From positions 32,304,501-32,368,500 of the forward strand of contig OY727094.1 in the NCBI GenBank assembly GCA_963402885.1: DNA of 64,000 nucleotides, written 5' to 3'. Shown one piece after another: positions 12,931-24,167 of the stretch (position 1 is its first letter; the number at the start of each line of letters is the position of its first letter). This stretch comes from Antedon bifida. Taxonomy: Eukaryota; Echinodermata; Crinoidea; Comatulida; Antedonidae. Below the pieces are notes generated by a model. It searched no databases, had not been told where the DNA came from, and was given only the letters and a program-made list of their open reading frames with translations. Position numbers and translations under genes: made by a program.

Positions 12931-13359
12931 TGTAATTTGAAATGCGCGAGGAAGTCTTATAAATGTATACGGATTTATGAGCTTTGGTTTTATCAGATAC
13001 TGAAAATACCATGCGCTGTTCGAAATTTTGACTATTGATTCAATTTGCGCAAGAAAATCCTCACAATTTCAAATTGCATAAATTGTTCAAATCGCACATA
13101 ACAGACATAAATTTTAAATAAAATAATATAAAATCTGATGAACTCAGGTTATTATGTTTATGATTATCATTATCATTATGATTACCCTCTCCAGCAAGCA
13201 GCGACCACGTGTCAGTCCTGCATCCCCAGACATCATTGTGTTTTGTTGTTTTTAAACAGATTATTTCAGCCTGTACTACAATTAATACATGGCTATATCT
13301 TGAAAACATTGTTAGAAAAACCCGTGACTATTTATTTTTAATAAACGATTTTGGTTGAA
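12931..13359. other. no gene recognised
   Basis: AT-rich sequence with a short TTATCATTATCATTATGATT tract near 13160. Open frames here are short and resemble nothing I know. Confidence 0.4.
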
Positions 13360-13595
13360 AAAAAGATTTGCACATTTGTAGAATTTCATTTGCACATTTA
13401 ACGTCAAAACTGATCGTTTTTACATTTAACGGTGTGATTTGCACATTAGTAGATTATAAATGTTTACAGATTTGCACATTTGAAGGTGCCATGTCTGCAC
13501 AAATGTCGTTTTTTTCACATTTGAGGGCAACATGTTTGCACAAATGTGGTTTTTGCACAAATCTGACTCTTTGCACATTTCACGGCTCTACCAGA
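13360..13595. repeat. scattered TTTGCACATTTG short repeats
   Basis: Eight or so irregularly spaced copies of a TTTGCACATTTG-type word, some as the inverse GCACAAATGTGG. The 80-codon open frame over it has no recognisable domain and follows from the repeat. Confidence 0.65.
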
Positions 13596-13965
13596 TTCAC
13601 AGTGAATTAACAACGTATAATGTTAACTAGGTGCCCTGACGGATGATGCATTAATAATATCATCCGCTAGAGCACTACAAAATTCACAGTGAATTAACAA
13701 CGTATAATGTTAGTTATAGGTGTCCTGACGGATGGCACTACCAAATTCACAGTGAATTAACAACGTTACCGTAACTACTGTATAGGTGCCCTGACGGATG
13801 ATACATTAATACATATCATCCGTCAGGGCACCTAGTTAACGTTATACGTTGTTAATTTACTGTGAATCTGATAGTGCCCTGACGGATATGTATTAATGTA
13901 TCATCCGTCAGGGCACTACCAGATCCACAGTAAATTAACGTTTTCTAACTAGGTGGTATGAGGTA
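13570..13965. mobile_element. cluster of nested palindromic (foldback) elements
   Basis: Repeated blocks TTCACAGTGAATTAACAACG and GGTGCCCTGACGGATGAT occur in direct and inverted order. Two near-perfect palindromes are centred near 13809 (arms GTGCCCTGACGGATGAT and its inverse, with the CACAGTGAATTAAC arms outside) and 13896. They look like decayed, mutually inserted MITE copies. No transposase is present. Confidence 0.7.
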
Positions 13966-14021
13966 CATCAAATTAATCGGAATTTCATTGAGAAGGTTTT
14001 ATACTAAAATTGAAACCCGCC

Positions 14022-14968
14022 AATATTAGGCCTACTTGGTTTAAAATTGTTACAGGAACAACAAAAAATATTGTAAATGAATTGATTTCTCTGTTTTTAT
14101 TCTGTATATACAAGGTACACATAATATCCAATGCTGGAAGAAAAGATAAAGATGATAAAAAAAAGATCTGGATTCTTTTCACTTCTGAAGTTAAAAATCT
14201 AATAGAAAATGAACATATATGTAACTTAATTAAGGCACAACGTAAATGGGGTGAAAAAAGGGAAACTCTGCTACAATTGATAGCATGAATATAATTTGTA
14301 TAAAGTGTTTTTTCATATTTTCTAAAATGCAATATGTTTTGTTTATTTCTCAATTACAAATTGTATACAGAAGTAGAAGTAGTATTATAATAAGATGACA
14401 TCGGGTATGAAGCGTCTCACATACACACAGAGCCAAAATGACATCTTGGACTTGCACAGTGTATGGACTCTAACCTTACGGTTTTCATTTAAATATATCT
14501 TTCCATGCTATCATCCTTATTATCTAGTTTTCAAACTTTTACATTCCTCTTTTTTTCATCTCATCTTTTTTGTCTTGGTGAAAAGGGAGGATATTTTATA
14601 TTCCTCCTCTGAGTTTATAGCCTCTCTACCCAAACATGAACAAGATTTTATAAGTACGATTTTAAAGACAGTTCATAGACTTTTATTACCATGTTTTATC
14701 TGTATATTTTAATTAACTTCTTTTTTAAAATTGTAAATGAAAGCATATGGTTTTATATTGAAATCAATCACCTTTTATGTAAATATGCCTACTTTTTAAC
14801 TACTTTTAACACTGTAACAATCTTAGTAATTTACAATAGAAAGAGAAATATTCATTCAAATAATTAATTGTTACAAATGTACCTTTTATTTTTATATAGA
14901 ATATATATATATACAAATAAAACAGAGAATTATAATAAAAGTGGGACGACCCCACACAAGACAAAAAA
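14022..14968 (+). mobile_element. retroposed insert with 16-bp target duplication
   Basis: The insert is flanked by identical copies of AAAATTGAAACCCGCC at 14006-14021 and 14969-14984 and ends in an A-run on the plus strand, the hallmark of LINE-machinery insertion. A frame open to 14288 encodes a Lys-rich peptide (contains FTSEVKNLIENEH) with no domain I recognise. The rest looks like 3' UTR, with an AATAAA at about 14926. It may be a processed pseudogene or an unclassified LINE or SINE tail. Confidence 0.65.
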
Positions 14969-15865
14969 AAAATTGAAACCCGCCCTGTGTTATAATTATA
15001 GCTAATTCTTTATGCTGTAAACTGAGGGCGTGATTGAGCGGTTGTTTTTTTCTCATACTGCTGTTTTAATTATAGCATAACGTTTCAGCTTTTCAATAAC
15101 TGATTTCTAAAATACAGTCGGAAAGCCGCGTTGGTAACGCATCACTGATTTCATTCATTGTGAGGGCGCGCTTCGTGGAAAATGTTGGAATTTTTGCTAT
15201 TTTAGTACACTTAGAAAATGGTATAATTTTGATATTAAATGAAATCAATAAACGTATTTCAATAGTTGAACTACAAGCGTAAATAATGATAAAAACTGTG
15301 ATCTAAATTCCACAGATTTTTTGTTTCAAGAAATATCATTATTTTATGTATAAACTTTTTTACTTTAATTTTTTTTTAAATGATGGTAAAAAATCATTAA
15401 ATTTCATATTTTCTAGATAAGGTTTCAAAGCAAATTTAAAATCCTTTCAAGATAAACTATTAAGCTATCTATTAAAATAAAAATCTAATTTTAAGCTTTC
15501 TTGGGATGCAACTCCCACTAATCAAACCAAACCTACTACATTTCTGTTCTGTTTCGATCGAAAAATCGCCATTTTGAAACTTTGTTTACGTTTTACGAAG
15601 CTGGTACGAATCGTCCCGGACCGAATCGTGTCTGTGTTCAATACGGTTTTCATGCAGGCGTATTACGTCATAGGCCTAAGATTTCAATTTGCTCCCCGAT
15701 TATTGTTCTATTTGGTTTCTGAGCTAGGAAAGGCTACCTACTATAATTACTTACTTGATTTCTAGCCTAGCTAAGCCTAAAAATAGTATTTTCTAGGCCT
15801 AGCTAGGCTGAGTAATTCTGATATAATACTAATATTTAAGATAGGCCTGTTCAATAACGGTAATT

Positions 15866-17570
15866 TGTATGGAACGCCGTGTGCGCTTTGATTGTCGTTG
15901 TTTTGTAATCTTTGATTGTCATTGTTTCGACATGTTTTCTTTACCTCGGACGTAAATAACAATCTAAATTATTATGTAATTTATTCTCTTTTTTTACAGA
16001 TTGAATGTGATACGTTCTTTTAAACGAAATGGCGAATCGATGATTACTTACTTTAACTGTTCTAACCTGATATATATGTTTAATAAAGTCAATAAAATAC
16101 ATTGTGGTGTTTGTATTGTATATTAATATAATATATAATAAGCCAATTATTAAGAATAATATATATATATTTTCAATAAAGTATATCAAAATATATATAT
16201 TTGTTATTGTATATTAATTAATTAGTAAAGTAACTACTGTAGTAGTGTTCGCAATAATAATTACAATAACATGATGACATCAATTTATTTATTTAATATC
16301 CTAAATTATTTTATACCTTCAGATATATAAATATTGATCAATTTAAAATGAGTTTTAAATACTAAAATAAGATGCAAGTGTCTGTACGGTACGGTAATTA
16401 ATTACGCGAATTTCTGCTAATAACTACACGGCCGGCCAGGAATAGTGCTGTTGAAGGTCGCGTTTTCGTCCCCATGTTGCTTTATTGAAAACACAAACAA
16501 TGTATTACAATGGAATAACACTTAATGTATAACACACCCTATTACTAATCAATAAAAAAACAAGATTCGATAGTACAGTGTAAATGAGATATAAAGATTC
16601 GGCAATACCGTACGTAAATTATTATTGCAATATACTGTATGAAGATTCGATAGTAAAGTAAATGAGATATAAAGATTCGGCAATACTGTACGTAAATTAT
16701 TATTGCAATACTGTATGAAGATTCGATAGTAAAGTAAACGAGATATAAAGATTCGGCAACACCGTACGTAAATTATTATTGCAATACTGTAAAAAGATTC
16801 GATAGTATGTAAATGAGATATAAAGATTCGGCAATACCGTACGTAAATTATTATTGCAATACTGTATGAAGATTCGATAGTAAAGTAAACGAGATATAAA
16901 GATTCGGCAACACCGTACGTAAATTATTATTGCAATACTGTAAAAAGATTCGATAGTATGTAAATGAGATATAAAGATTCGGCAATACCGTACGTAAATT
17001 ATTGCAATACTGTATAAAGATTCGATAGTATGTAAATGAGATATAAAGATTCGGCAATACCGTACGTAAATTATTATTGCAATACTGTAAAAAGATTCGA
17101 TAGTAAAGTAGATGAGATATAAAGATTCGGCAATACCGTACGTAAATTATTATTGCAATACTGTATAAAGATTCGATAGGAGAGTGCTCGAGAAACGTCG
17201 GGTTAGTTCAACGGTATTTTTTTCCTTCACATGTATTTTTAAAAAAAGAGATATAAATAAATAAATAGTACGTAAATGAGATATAAAGGTTCAATAGTAC
17301 GTAGATTATGATGCAAACGTAAATTATTAATGATTCGATAGTATATGTAAATATATTTAGTTGGTTAATATTAAAATACAAATAAAATATACATTAATTT
17401 TTCGGCAGGCAAACTTAATTATTATAGAAATATAAAGATTCGATAGTACATGATTTGGCTTATATTTATTGGTTTGACCATACATACAGCTGTAACTCAA
17501 CTCGCCATAGGCCATGGTGTTGACAACGACAATCAATAAAGATTAAAGCGCACATGGCGTTCCATACAAA
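15866..17570. mobile_element. inner inverted pair bounding a possible second element
   Basis: ATTTGTATGGAACGCC followed by TGTGCGCTTTGATTGTC (15866-15900) is inverted at about 17528-17570 (GACAATCAATAAAG, AAAGCGCACATGGCG, TTCCATACAAAT). The bounded 1.7 kb holds the 76-bp minisatellite. No coding sequence was seen. Confidence 0.45.
16564..17180. repeat. 76-bp minisatellite, about eight copies
   Basis: Units start GATTCGATAGTAAAGTAAAT and contain GATTCGGCAATACCGTACGT and AAATTATTATTGCAATACTG. Copies vary by small indels in the GTAAAGTA segment. A reverse-orientation fragment of the same locus, including the flank at about 17180-17260, lies at 44168-44410. Confidence 0.9.
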
Positions 17571-18189
17571 TGACGATATTAAACTGGCGGCCGCTTTGGT
17601 TGGCGGCCGCTTCGACCATACTCCGGCCTAGGTAGGCCTACCCTAATAGTAGCTGGGTATTCTATAGTCTAGGCTGGTGGTAGGTCTATCCCAGCTCTGC
17701 TCATATACCAAGCAAGAAGAAGCCTGAAGGAGAAACTAGGCCCAGAACAAATAAAAAACTGTTAAAAAAACAATAAATGGAAAAACAAAAAAAAATAACC
17801 CATTTTCAATTTATATATGGGGAATGTTTTTTAAAATCGGGCATGTTTGTTTCAGAGACTCAAACGTGTATTTTTATATGGTCATGTTTTTAAAAAAGAT
17901 AATTATGGGCCCAGCTGAAACCAAGATATAAAAATATAAGTCCATCATTTACTTGAGTATTGTTACAGTGATTGGTTGGTACTCAGTATTTTAGTATCTG
18001 GCAGTAAATGTCACACTTGTATATAAATATTACTTTATTAGATACAACTTGCATTTCACACAAGCAACCAATTTTTTTTTTACGTCTACAGAATGTGAAA
18101 AGCAGTTTTTAATACAAATATCTTTCAAACAATACTGATATAAATAGTAAATACTACTACTGTATATAAAAACTTGCTTTTATTTAAAT

Positions 18190-18297
18190 AGCACCTTACG
18201 TGAGTCTTACGGTTGTACTGATTTTATGATTGTTTTATATGTTTATATTGTATGTATCTGTGTGACTCTGGTTAATAAAGTAAATCAATCAATCAAT
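18190..18297 (+). mobile_element. possible LINE 3' tail
   Basis: The stretch ends TGTGTGACTCTGGTTAATAA followed by AGTAAATCAATCAATCAAT, resembling the 3' UTR and short-repeat tail of a non-LTR retrotransposon. No coding part is attached. Confidence 0.3.
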
Positions 18298-19498
18298 TGC
18301 AACTTAATTTATATCTTATCATTGACTGATCTGAAACGCTTCTAAAACTTGAATGCGTATCAATGTATATGTTATATTATTATTAGCGAATAAAATGAAA
18401 AACTATCAGCTGCAGCAATGATATTGAAATCGAGAAAACCATTACAGCTTCCACCGTCCAACCTCATATTGAAGAACGAGACAGAAAATCGTCGAGTCTT
18501 GATACCAACAAAAACCTAAAATGAAAATGAATAGCTGAAATGTAATGAATGAAACTATTTAAATAATTGTCACTATGATATGAACAAAACATTGCATCGT
18601 TATACAGTATAATTATTCAACAACCTCAAAACATTTTCAGATATAGGCCTACCATGAAAAAGCAGCAAATACAAAATTTCCTTATGTCTGTTTATTGTAA
18701 TAATTATTAATATTATAAATAAATTGTACCCCTCAGTTGTCAATAATTTTACTATAAATAAATATTTAACTATAGAATAGGTAGGCCTATACCTGTATCA
18801 GGCTGCGATTTGCTTAATTATCTTTTTAAAACTTCCCAATGCATCTTCAACATAGAGTAGGATTGTAACGATACTTTAATAATACTAAATTGTAACTAAA
18901 GTATTTAACAGTCGTGCATATACTCACCTACAACAACCACAATCAACACACCATGCACCACACACGACGGAACTAGTGCCGCGAGACGTAACAATATATG
19001 ACATGAGGACCTTTTTTAAAATGTTCGCTATAGGAAGCTTAAATAGGGTTTCAAGCCAATTTTAACGTAAAACAGACTATTGATACTTACTCTATCCATA
19101 TACGTCGGTTTTTTGGTAATTCACTGTATGGGATGCAAATCCCACTAATGGAAAATTTGTAAACAAACACCTGTTAGAAAACTTCAGTTTTGACGGACGC
19201 ACACGAACTTTGGAAAGAAATTGTCGCTGACAACAAATCCAACAAATTATTCAGAAAATTAGGTGACCTGCGACATCTTAAACATATAAGGAACTGATCT
19301 TACCATATATGGTTAATTTTTCGCCTACTAATGTTTATTAAACAGCTATTAAATTACGTATACTTTATGCTAATGTTTTCGCGCGAAACGTTGATGCTTC
19401 TGTGCCGAGAGAGGGCTTCTAAAATTTATGACGTCATGCGAAGTCGAAAATTCAGCGATAACGGTCATATTTCCCAACGCGGCTCTCCGACTGAATAG

Positions 19499-20040
19499 AG
19501 AGTACTGAGGACAGTATTACAATTGTGGAATTATATTTATCTACATCTGAGAAGAAGCTTGTGTTCAAACGCGGTTTTTTAAATCGATCATCAGGTAGGC
19601 TCCTGTAATGTAATTGTACCTTTAAACCGTTACGTTCGATCTACGACGTAAACCGACCCCCTTGTGGCCTCTCAATTCGGTCATTAGTAATGTAACTTGG
19701 CCTACTTTAAATTAATTCGATCGTTTAACTTTTATAATTGGACCAATACATCAACGATCTTGACAAGCTCGATATCAGACACAAGTATTCAAATATCATA
19801 TTATTGTGGTTGTTTTTCATACATTTAAATCATTTATACTTGGATCACGGATACGTATTTTGGCGCCGTTTCACATCAAAGGAATCGCCGCTCAGCGCGA
19901 GAAATTACGTAACACTGAACAAGGATCTTTTGTTGTCACTTGTTTTGAACAAATAAGCCGTTAATTGGGTGCCTGATCGTCACGCTTGACCGACTCTATA
20001 AACTTGGTTAGCGATAAATTCAATTACGATGGCTGAAATA
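19499..20040. other. no gene recognised
   Basis: Mixed-composition sequence without a convincing open frame; the 72-codon frame near 19738 lacks an ATG and any known domain. Confidence 0.35.
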
Positions 20041-20046
20041 ATGTCC

Positions 20047-20195
20047 CCCTGTTGAACCCACAAAAATGTGAAAACGCCCACAAATGTGAAAACAACCAAA
20101 AACGGCGCCCACAAATGTGAAAACGATCATCGCCCACAAAAGTGATAACGCCCATAAATGTAAAAAAAGAGATACTTTTTCGCCCACAAATAAAA
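20047..20195. repeat. short repeats of GCCCACAAATGTGAAAAC
   Basis: Five to six imperfect copies of an 18-27-bp unit, GCCCACAAATGTGAAAAC. The word ACAAATGTG recalls the TTTGCACATTTG cluster at 13360-13595. The minus-strand open frame across it is repeat-driven. Confidence 0.7.
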
Positions 20196-20650
20196 AAAAA
20201 ATCAAATAAAATTTAGTGCCAGACTCAAACAATTTTGATCGAGTTAATATATCATGATTATATTGAGTTGTTTCAATACTTGTGTGTTCACGATACGTCT
20301 GTTAGGGTCGTCGTTAACGCGTTGGATTATTACTATTTTGCTGCTCGTGTGCGCTATATTTGCATTGTTAACTCGTTGGTTTAATGCACGTAATAGTTCA
20401 AGACGATATTTGTTATTTGCTTTCAAGGTCCAGGCCATAATATACATTGTTGCTTGTAGGTGTGTGGTTGTTAACTCGTTGGCTTACTATCATGTACGTA
20501 TAGTTCCAAGTCCATGTTCGATGTTTTTTTGGGCGCGCACACGATACTACAAGGTCACGGTTAAATTGCTACTTGCGTGTGTTTGGTTGTTAACTCGTTG
20601 GCTACTGAATGTACGTAATAGTTCCAAGTCGATATCGATTCGATGTTTTT

Positions 20651-21404
20651 AGTCGCGTGGACGCGACTCTATAGTTCACTATGTCGGTCGGTCGGTCTGT
20701 CTGTCTGTCGGTCGGTCGGTATCACTGAGCGTTTTATCGCTTTCTGACCTTATCTTGATATCAGTTTAATCTAGCTAAGTCAATTTTTCACAGTATATTC
20801 CTTATGGCCAGGAATCGATGTGGTTATGTTTTCACGGTGCGCAATAAAAAATTACGCGGTCTACGCACGATTTAACGAAATCACGTTTGTAATCATATCA
20901 TCACAACCATGAATCACAATTAAATAAAATTTGGTACTCATAAATTTCAGGGCATAAATCATCATATGGCAATACAATTACGTGCGTAGCGCATGTAACG
21001 CATGCGTACGCGCGCTTAAAATTTTCAAAATTTATTTTCGATGAAATAATAGTACTACGTATATACGTTTCATATACGTTTCACATATACGTTTCAGGAA
21101 ATTTAAGCGTTTACAAAATTGCCATGAGTGCGCAGATTTTTGCACTGCGCGTTAAATGTTATTGCGCACTCTTTTTGCCCGATTTCTGTTTTCTTGACTT
21201 ACTTTTCAACTCGAAATTACGTTATACGAGCACGTCAAAAGTGACAGGCTACGCACGTGTAAATTAAAAAAATATAAATGTTTTTAAACATTTCAACATT
21301 TTTAAACATTCAGTAATTTCGGTCAGTTGGTAGGTTGGTCGGTCGGTCTGTCCGTCGGTCTGTCGGTCTGTCTGTCGGTCCGGTATCACTATGCATTGTA
21401 GCAC
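20651..21404. mobile_element. hairpin-ended element with two GGTC tracts
   Basis: The left end is the hairpin AGTCGCGTGGACGCGACT and the right end GTAGCACGCGACT. Each end carries a (GGTC/TGTC)n tract followed by GGTATCACT (about 20690-20730 and 21320-21392). The interior of about 550 bp (AACGCATGCG, GAGTGCGCAGATTTTTGC, ACGAGCACGTCAAAAGTGAC) is found inverted at about 32150-32530 within another element. Non-coding. Confidence 0.65.
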
Positions 21405-22645
21405 GCGACTTAATGGCTGTTGGCCTTGTTTTTTATCTTATGTGGGTTCATCTGACTTTTATTTTTATACATATGTTCTCTTTACATATATTTTTCTCTA
21501 AACGTTTTCATTTCAATTTATTATATAACAATGTTTGTTTTTACCATCTGTTTACATACACTTTTTGTTCATTTGTTAACATATTATCACATTGATTTTT
21601 GTATTAACTTTTCTCTTCATAGTTTCCTCTTTTTATACATATTAATATCTATAATACATATAATATCTATAATACATTTTCATTAACAAGCTTATTTTTT
21701 CTTACATAGCCATTTTTTTTTCATCTACATGCATATTTATTTCATACAATTATAGTATATTTTATGTTTAATAAATAGGCCTACATCTAATTTAACATCT
21801 TATCTTTCTTTGGATTTATCTATATATACATACATACATATTTTCATTTAACAATGCATCTTCTTTCTTATACCTTACTAACTATTTACTGTAAACATAA
21901 TATTTTTCTCATCCTTTAACATTGATTTTTTTGTTTAAATAATATTTACAAAATATATTTCCACAGATTACTCTTTATAACCCATCAAATTTTCATCTAC
22001 CTTTTCTTCTTTTTTTTTTCTTATTTGGGTTCATTCCACTTTTTTTTATATTCTTTTGTTAATACATACATTATCATTTAACCAAATGTATGTTTAATAC
22101 TCTATTTATATCCTAAGACATTTTTTTTTCATTTTCACAATTTTATCATTTTAAATTTCACATGCAATAAGAATGTGCGTATTTATATATATATATATAT
22201 ACATACATAAAAGCGTTGATCAATGCACATTTCACTAATCTATACATAAACCTTCTTATCCTTCATCATTGTTTTTTATCATCAATCTATAAAAAGCTTT
22301 TCACATTTTGTCTTTTTTTTTCAAATAATTCAGTTATAAAACATATTTACAAAACATACAATATTGTAAAAAAACAAACATAATAGATCATTCATTGTAT
22401 CTCATTAACATATTCTCCTCCTTACATGTAATCTGATTCAGCATATACCGTACCGTACCTGCAGATTTACATATTTCTTATCTTTTTTTCAGATTTAAAC
22501 AATTGTAGGAGATTGATTTTGTCTTTTTTCATTAAACTTAATATCTTTACCTTATAAATACAGAATGCTCCAAAAGTGTATAATTATTTATTTACGTAAT
22601 TGTTGTCAGTTTCAAATAAAAGCCTTTTGAAAGAAAAAAACAGGA
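20651..22645. mobile_element. 2-kb insertion with 13-bp duplication inside the Harbinger-type arm
   Basis: ATTCGATGTTTTT is present on both sides (20638-20650 and 22646-22658). The opposite arm of the host element shows the empty site TTCGATGTTTTTTGCGCG near 23400, so the insertion limits are read directly. It starts with the GTCGCG hairpin element and continues with about 1.2 kb of pyrimidine-rich plus strand. The right end is A-rich after an AATAAAAG word. Confidence 0.6.
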
Positions 22646-23585
22646 ATTCGATGTTTTTTGTGCGCGTACATGGCGGACCACCAAACTGTCCTTAATCATT
22701 AACAAGATATCAAGATATCTTAGTTTTCAATAGATATATCTTTTTTGACTACCTACTTACAGTTTCGTCGGTAATCACTACAGTTTTAAAATTGATGTTA
22801 ATTTATGTTATTAAACATCATAATTTTACAGAAGTTTAAGTTTAGATTTAAACAATAATTATTTCTTACAAAAAACGCCGCTCGACCTTTTTGACGTAGC
22901 AATTTTAATTATTAACTAGAACATTTTTACTTTATGTTGAACCAAAAAAATACATACACAATTGGTATAAATACCTTTAGTTTGTGTATTATTTTTCGGT
23001 TAACATAAAAGTAATAATTTTTCAGTTAATTATATTCGGAACCAGATGAATTTATTTAATAGTTTTAATTATTGTTCTTTCGTCATTTAATGATGTTTTT
23101 TAATTGATATTCTATTTGATATTTTAAGAAGCAATCAAAAAAAGCTTATCAATCAATTAATTGAATCAAACAATCTATTTTTATTTCAGAACAAAGTCCA
23201 TGGCTTATTGTATAAGAACAAAAGTATAATTTTAGACTAAACTTTAGTACTTTGCATATTCCGTATGTACTGCGTACTCCTTAATGTCGTAGTGACGCAC
23301 AAACCCCAATATTCTTGTAAAATGTCTAGTTTCCCAGAAATTTCGTTATACAGCCGCCGACACTATATAACCTTGTAGTATCGTGTACGCGCGCAAAAAA
23401 CATCGAACATCGACTTGGAACTATACGTACATAGTAAGCCAACGAATTTAACAACCACAAGTAGCAATAGTATATATGACCTTGTTCTTGTAGTATCGTG
23501 CATGCGCGTCTTGAACTATTACGTACTTTACACGTACCAACAAGTTAACAATGCAAATATCGATGATCCAAACGACGACCCTTAA

Positions 23586-23787
23586 GCCTGTTTTGCTGTC
23601 GACGTTTTTCGACGCTATCGTTGTTGATCGTTAACAGTTCAACGACGATCGTTTGAAAACGATCAAGTTGAAATGGTAACGATAGCGAGTACCTTTTCTT
23701 GTAAATCGTTAACATTTCAATGTTTACGTAGAAGATTGCCGATTATTGTTAACGATAGCGTCGAATTACGTCGACAGAAAAACAGGC
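23586..23787. mobile_element. 202-bp MITE with TTAA target duplication
   Basis: Bounded by TTAA at 23582-23585 and 23788-23791. Ends are GCCTGTTTTGCTGTCGACG and CGTCGACAGAAAAACAGGC, with further inverted blocks inside (GACGCTATCGTTGTTGAT and ATTGTTAACGATAGCGTC). TTAA duplication is typical of piggyBac-type transposition. No coding sequence. Confidence 0.75.
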
Positions 23788-23791
23788 TTAA

Positions 23792-24167
23792 TGCGTTTTT
23801 ACAGATTTTACGGATAAAGAATATATTTAAAAATTGTACCCATCCTCTTCCCCATCACTCAACCCTAATACATACAAAACACAAATTGGGTTTGTTTAAA
23901 TGAGTCCAAATAAAAAAGTGTTAATTTATTTATTTAATAATAAATCATTGTGTCTATTTATTCATTTCTGTAAACAACAATGTATTTATAGTCCTGCGGT
24001 ACGTACATTTGAAATCGCTAGTTTTTTACGCTGAAATTACGGTGTATTCGAGACGGAATTCAAAAACCATCTAGTTAATCAAATAAACTACAAACTTATT
24101 TATCATTAATTCAAACACATTTTTCTTAAATTACAAAATGTATTCCAGCTACAAAGTAGAAGTTTAA
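23792..24167. other. upstream flank of the integrase-like gene
   Basis: AT-rich. No obvious TATA or CCAAT arrangement stands out. The start codon of the gene at 24168 is preceded by AGTTTAA. Confidence 0.3.

Larger units (their letters stand above)
15113..19498. mobile_element. candidate large TIR-bounded element, heavily invaded
   Basis: CAGTCGGAAAGCCGCGTTGG at 15113 faces CCAACGCGGCTCTCCGACTG ending near 19497, a 20-bp terminal inverted repeat with one mismatch. Inside the ends, GGGATGCAACTCCCACTAAT (about 15504) and GGGATGCAAATCCCACTAAT (about 19131) occur in the same orientation. No clear target duplication and no transposase frame were found, so this is tentative. The interior is AT-rich and contains the 76-bp minisatellite and an inner inverted pair. 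Confidence 0.4.
20305..23581. mobile_element. PIF/Harbinger-type element with long inverted ends
   Basis: Ends read GGGTCGTCGTT at the left and AACGACGACCC at the right, flanked by TTA on both sides (20302-20304 and 23582-23584), which matches the TWA target preference of PIF/Harbinger. Homology continues inward for about 250-340 bp on each side (for example ACGTAATAGTTCAAGACG, TTGTTAACTCGTTGG and CACGATACTACAAGGT, inverted at 23335-23581). No transposase frame is visible, so the copy is non-autonomous. A 2-kb insertion at 20651-22645 interrupts the left arm. Confidence 0.6.

Noticed and set aside
16851..17057. Minus-strand frame with a repeated LPNLYISFTYYR peptide
   Set aside because: Translation of the 76-bp minisatellite.
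20254..20652. 132-codon open frame rich in Leu, Val and Trp
   Set aside because: It lies in the long inverted arm of the Harbinger-type element, and its repeated peptide follows from DNA repeats that are mirrored at 23335-23581.
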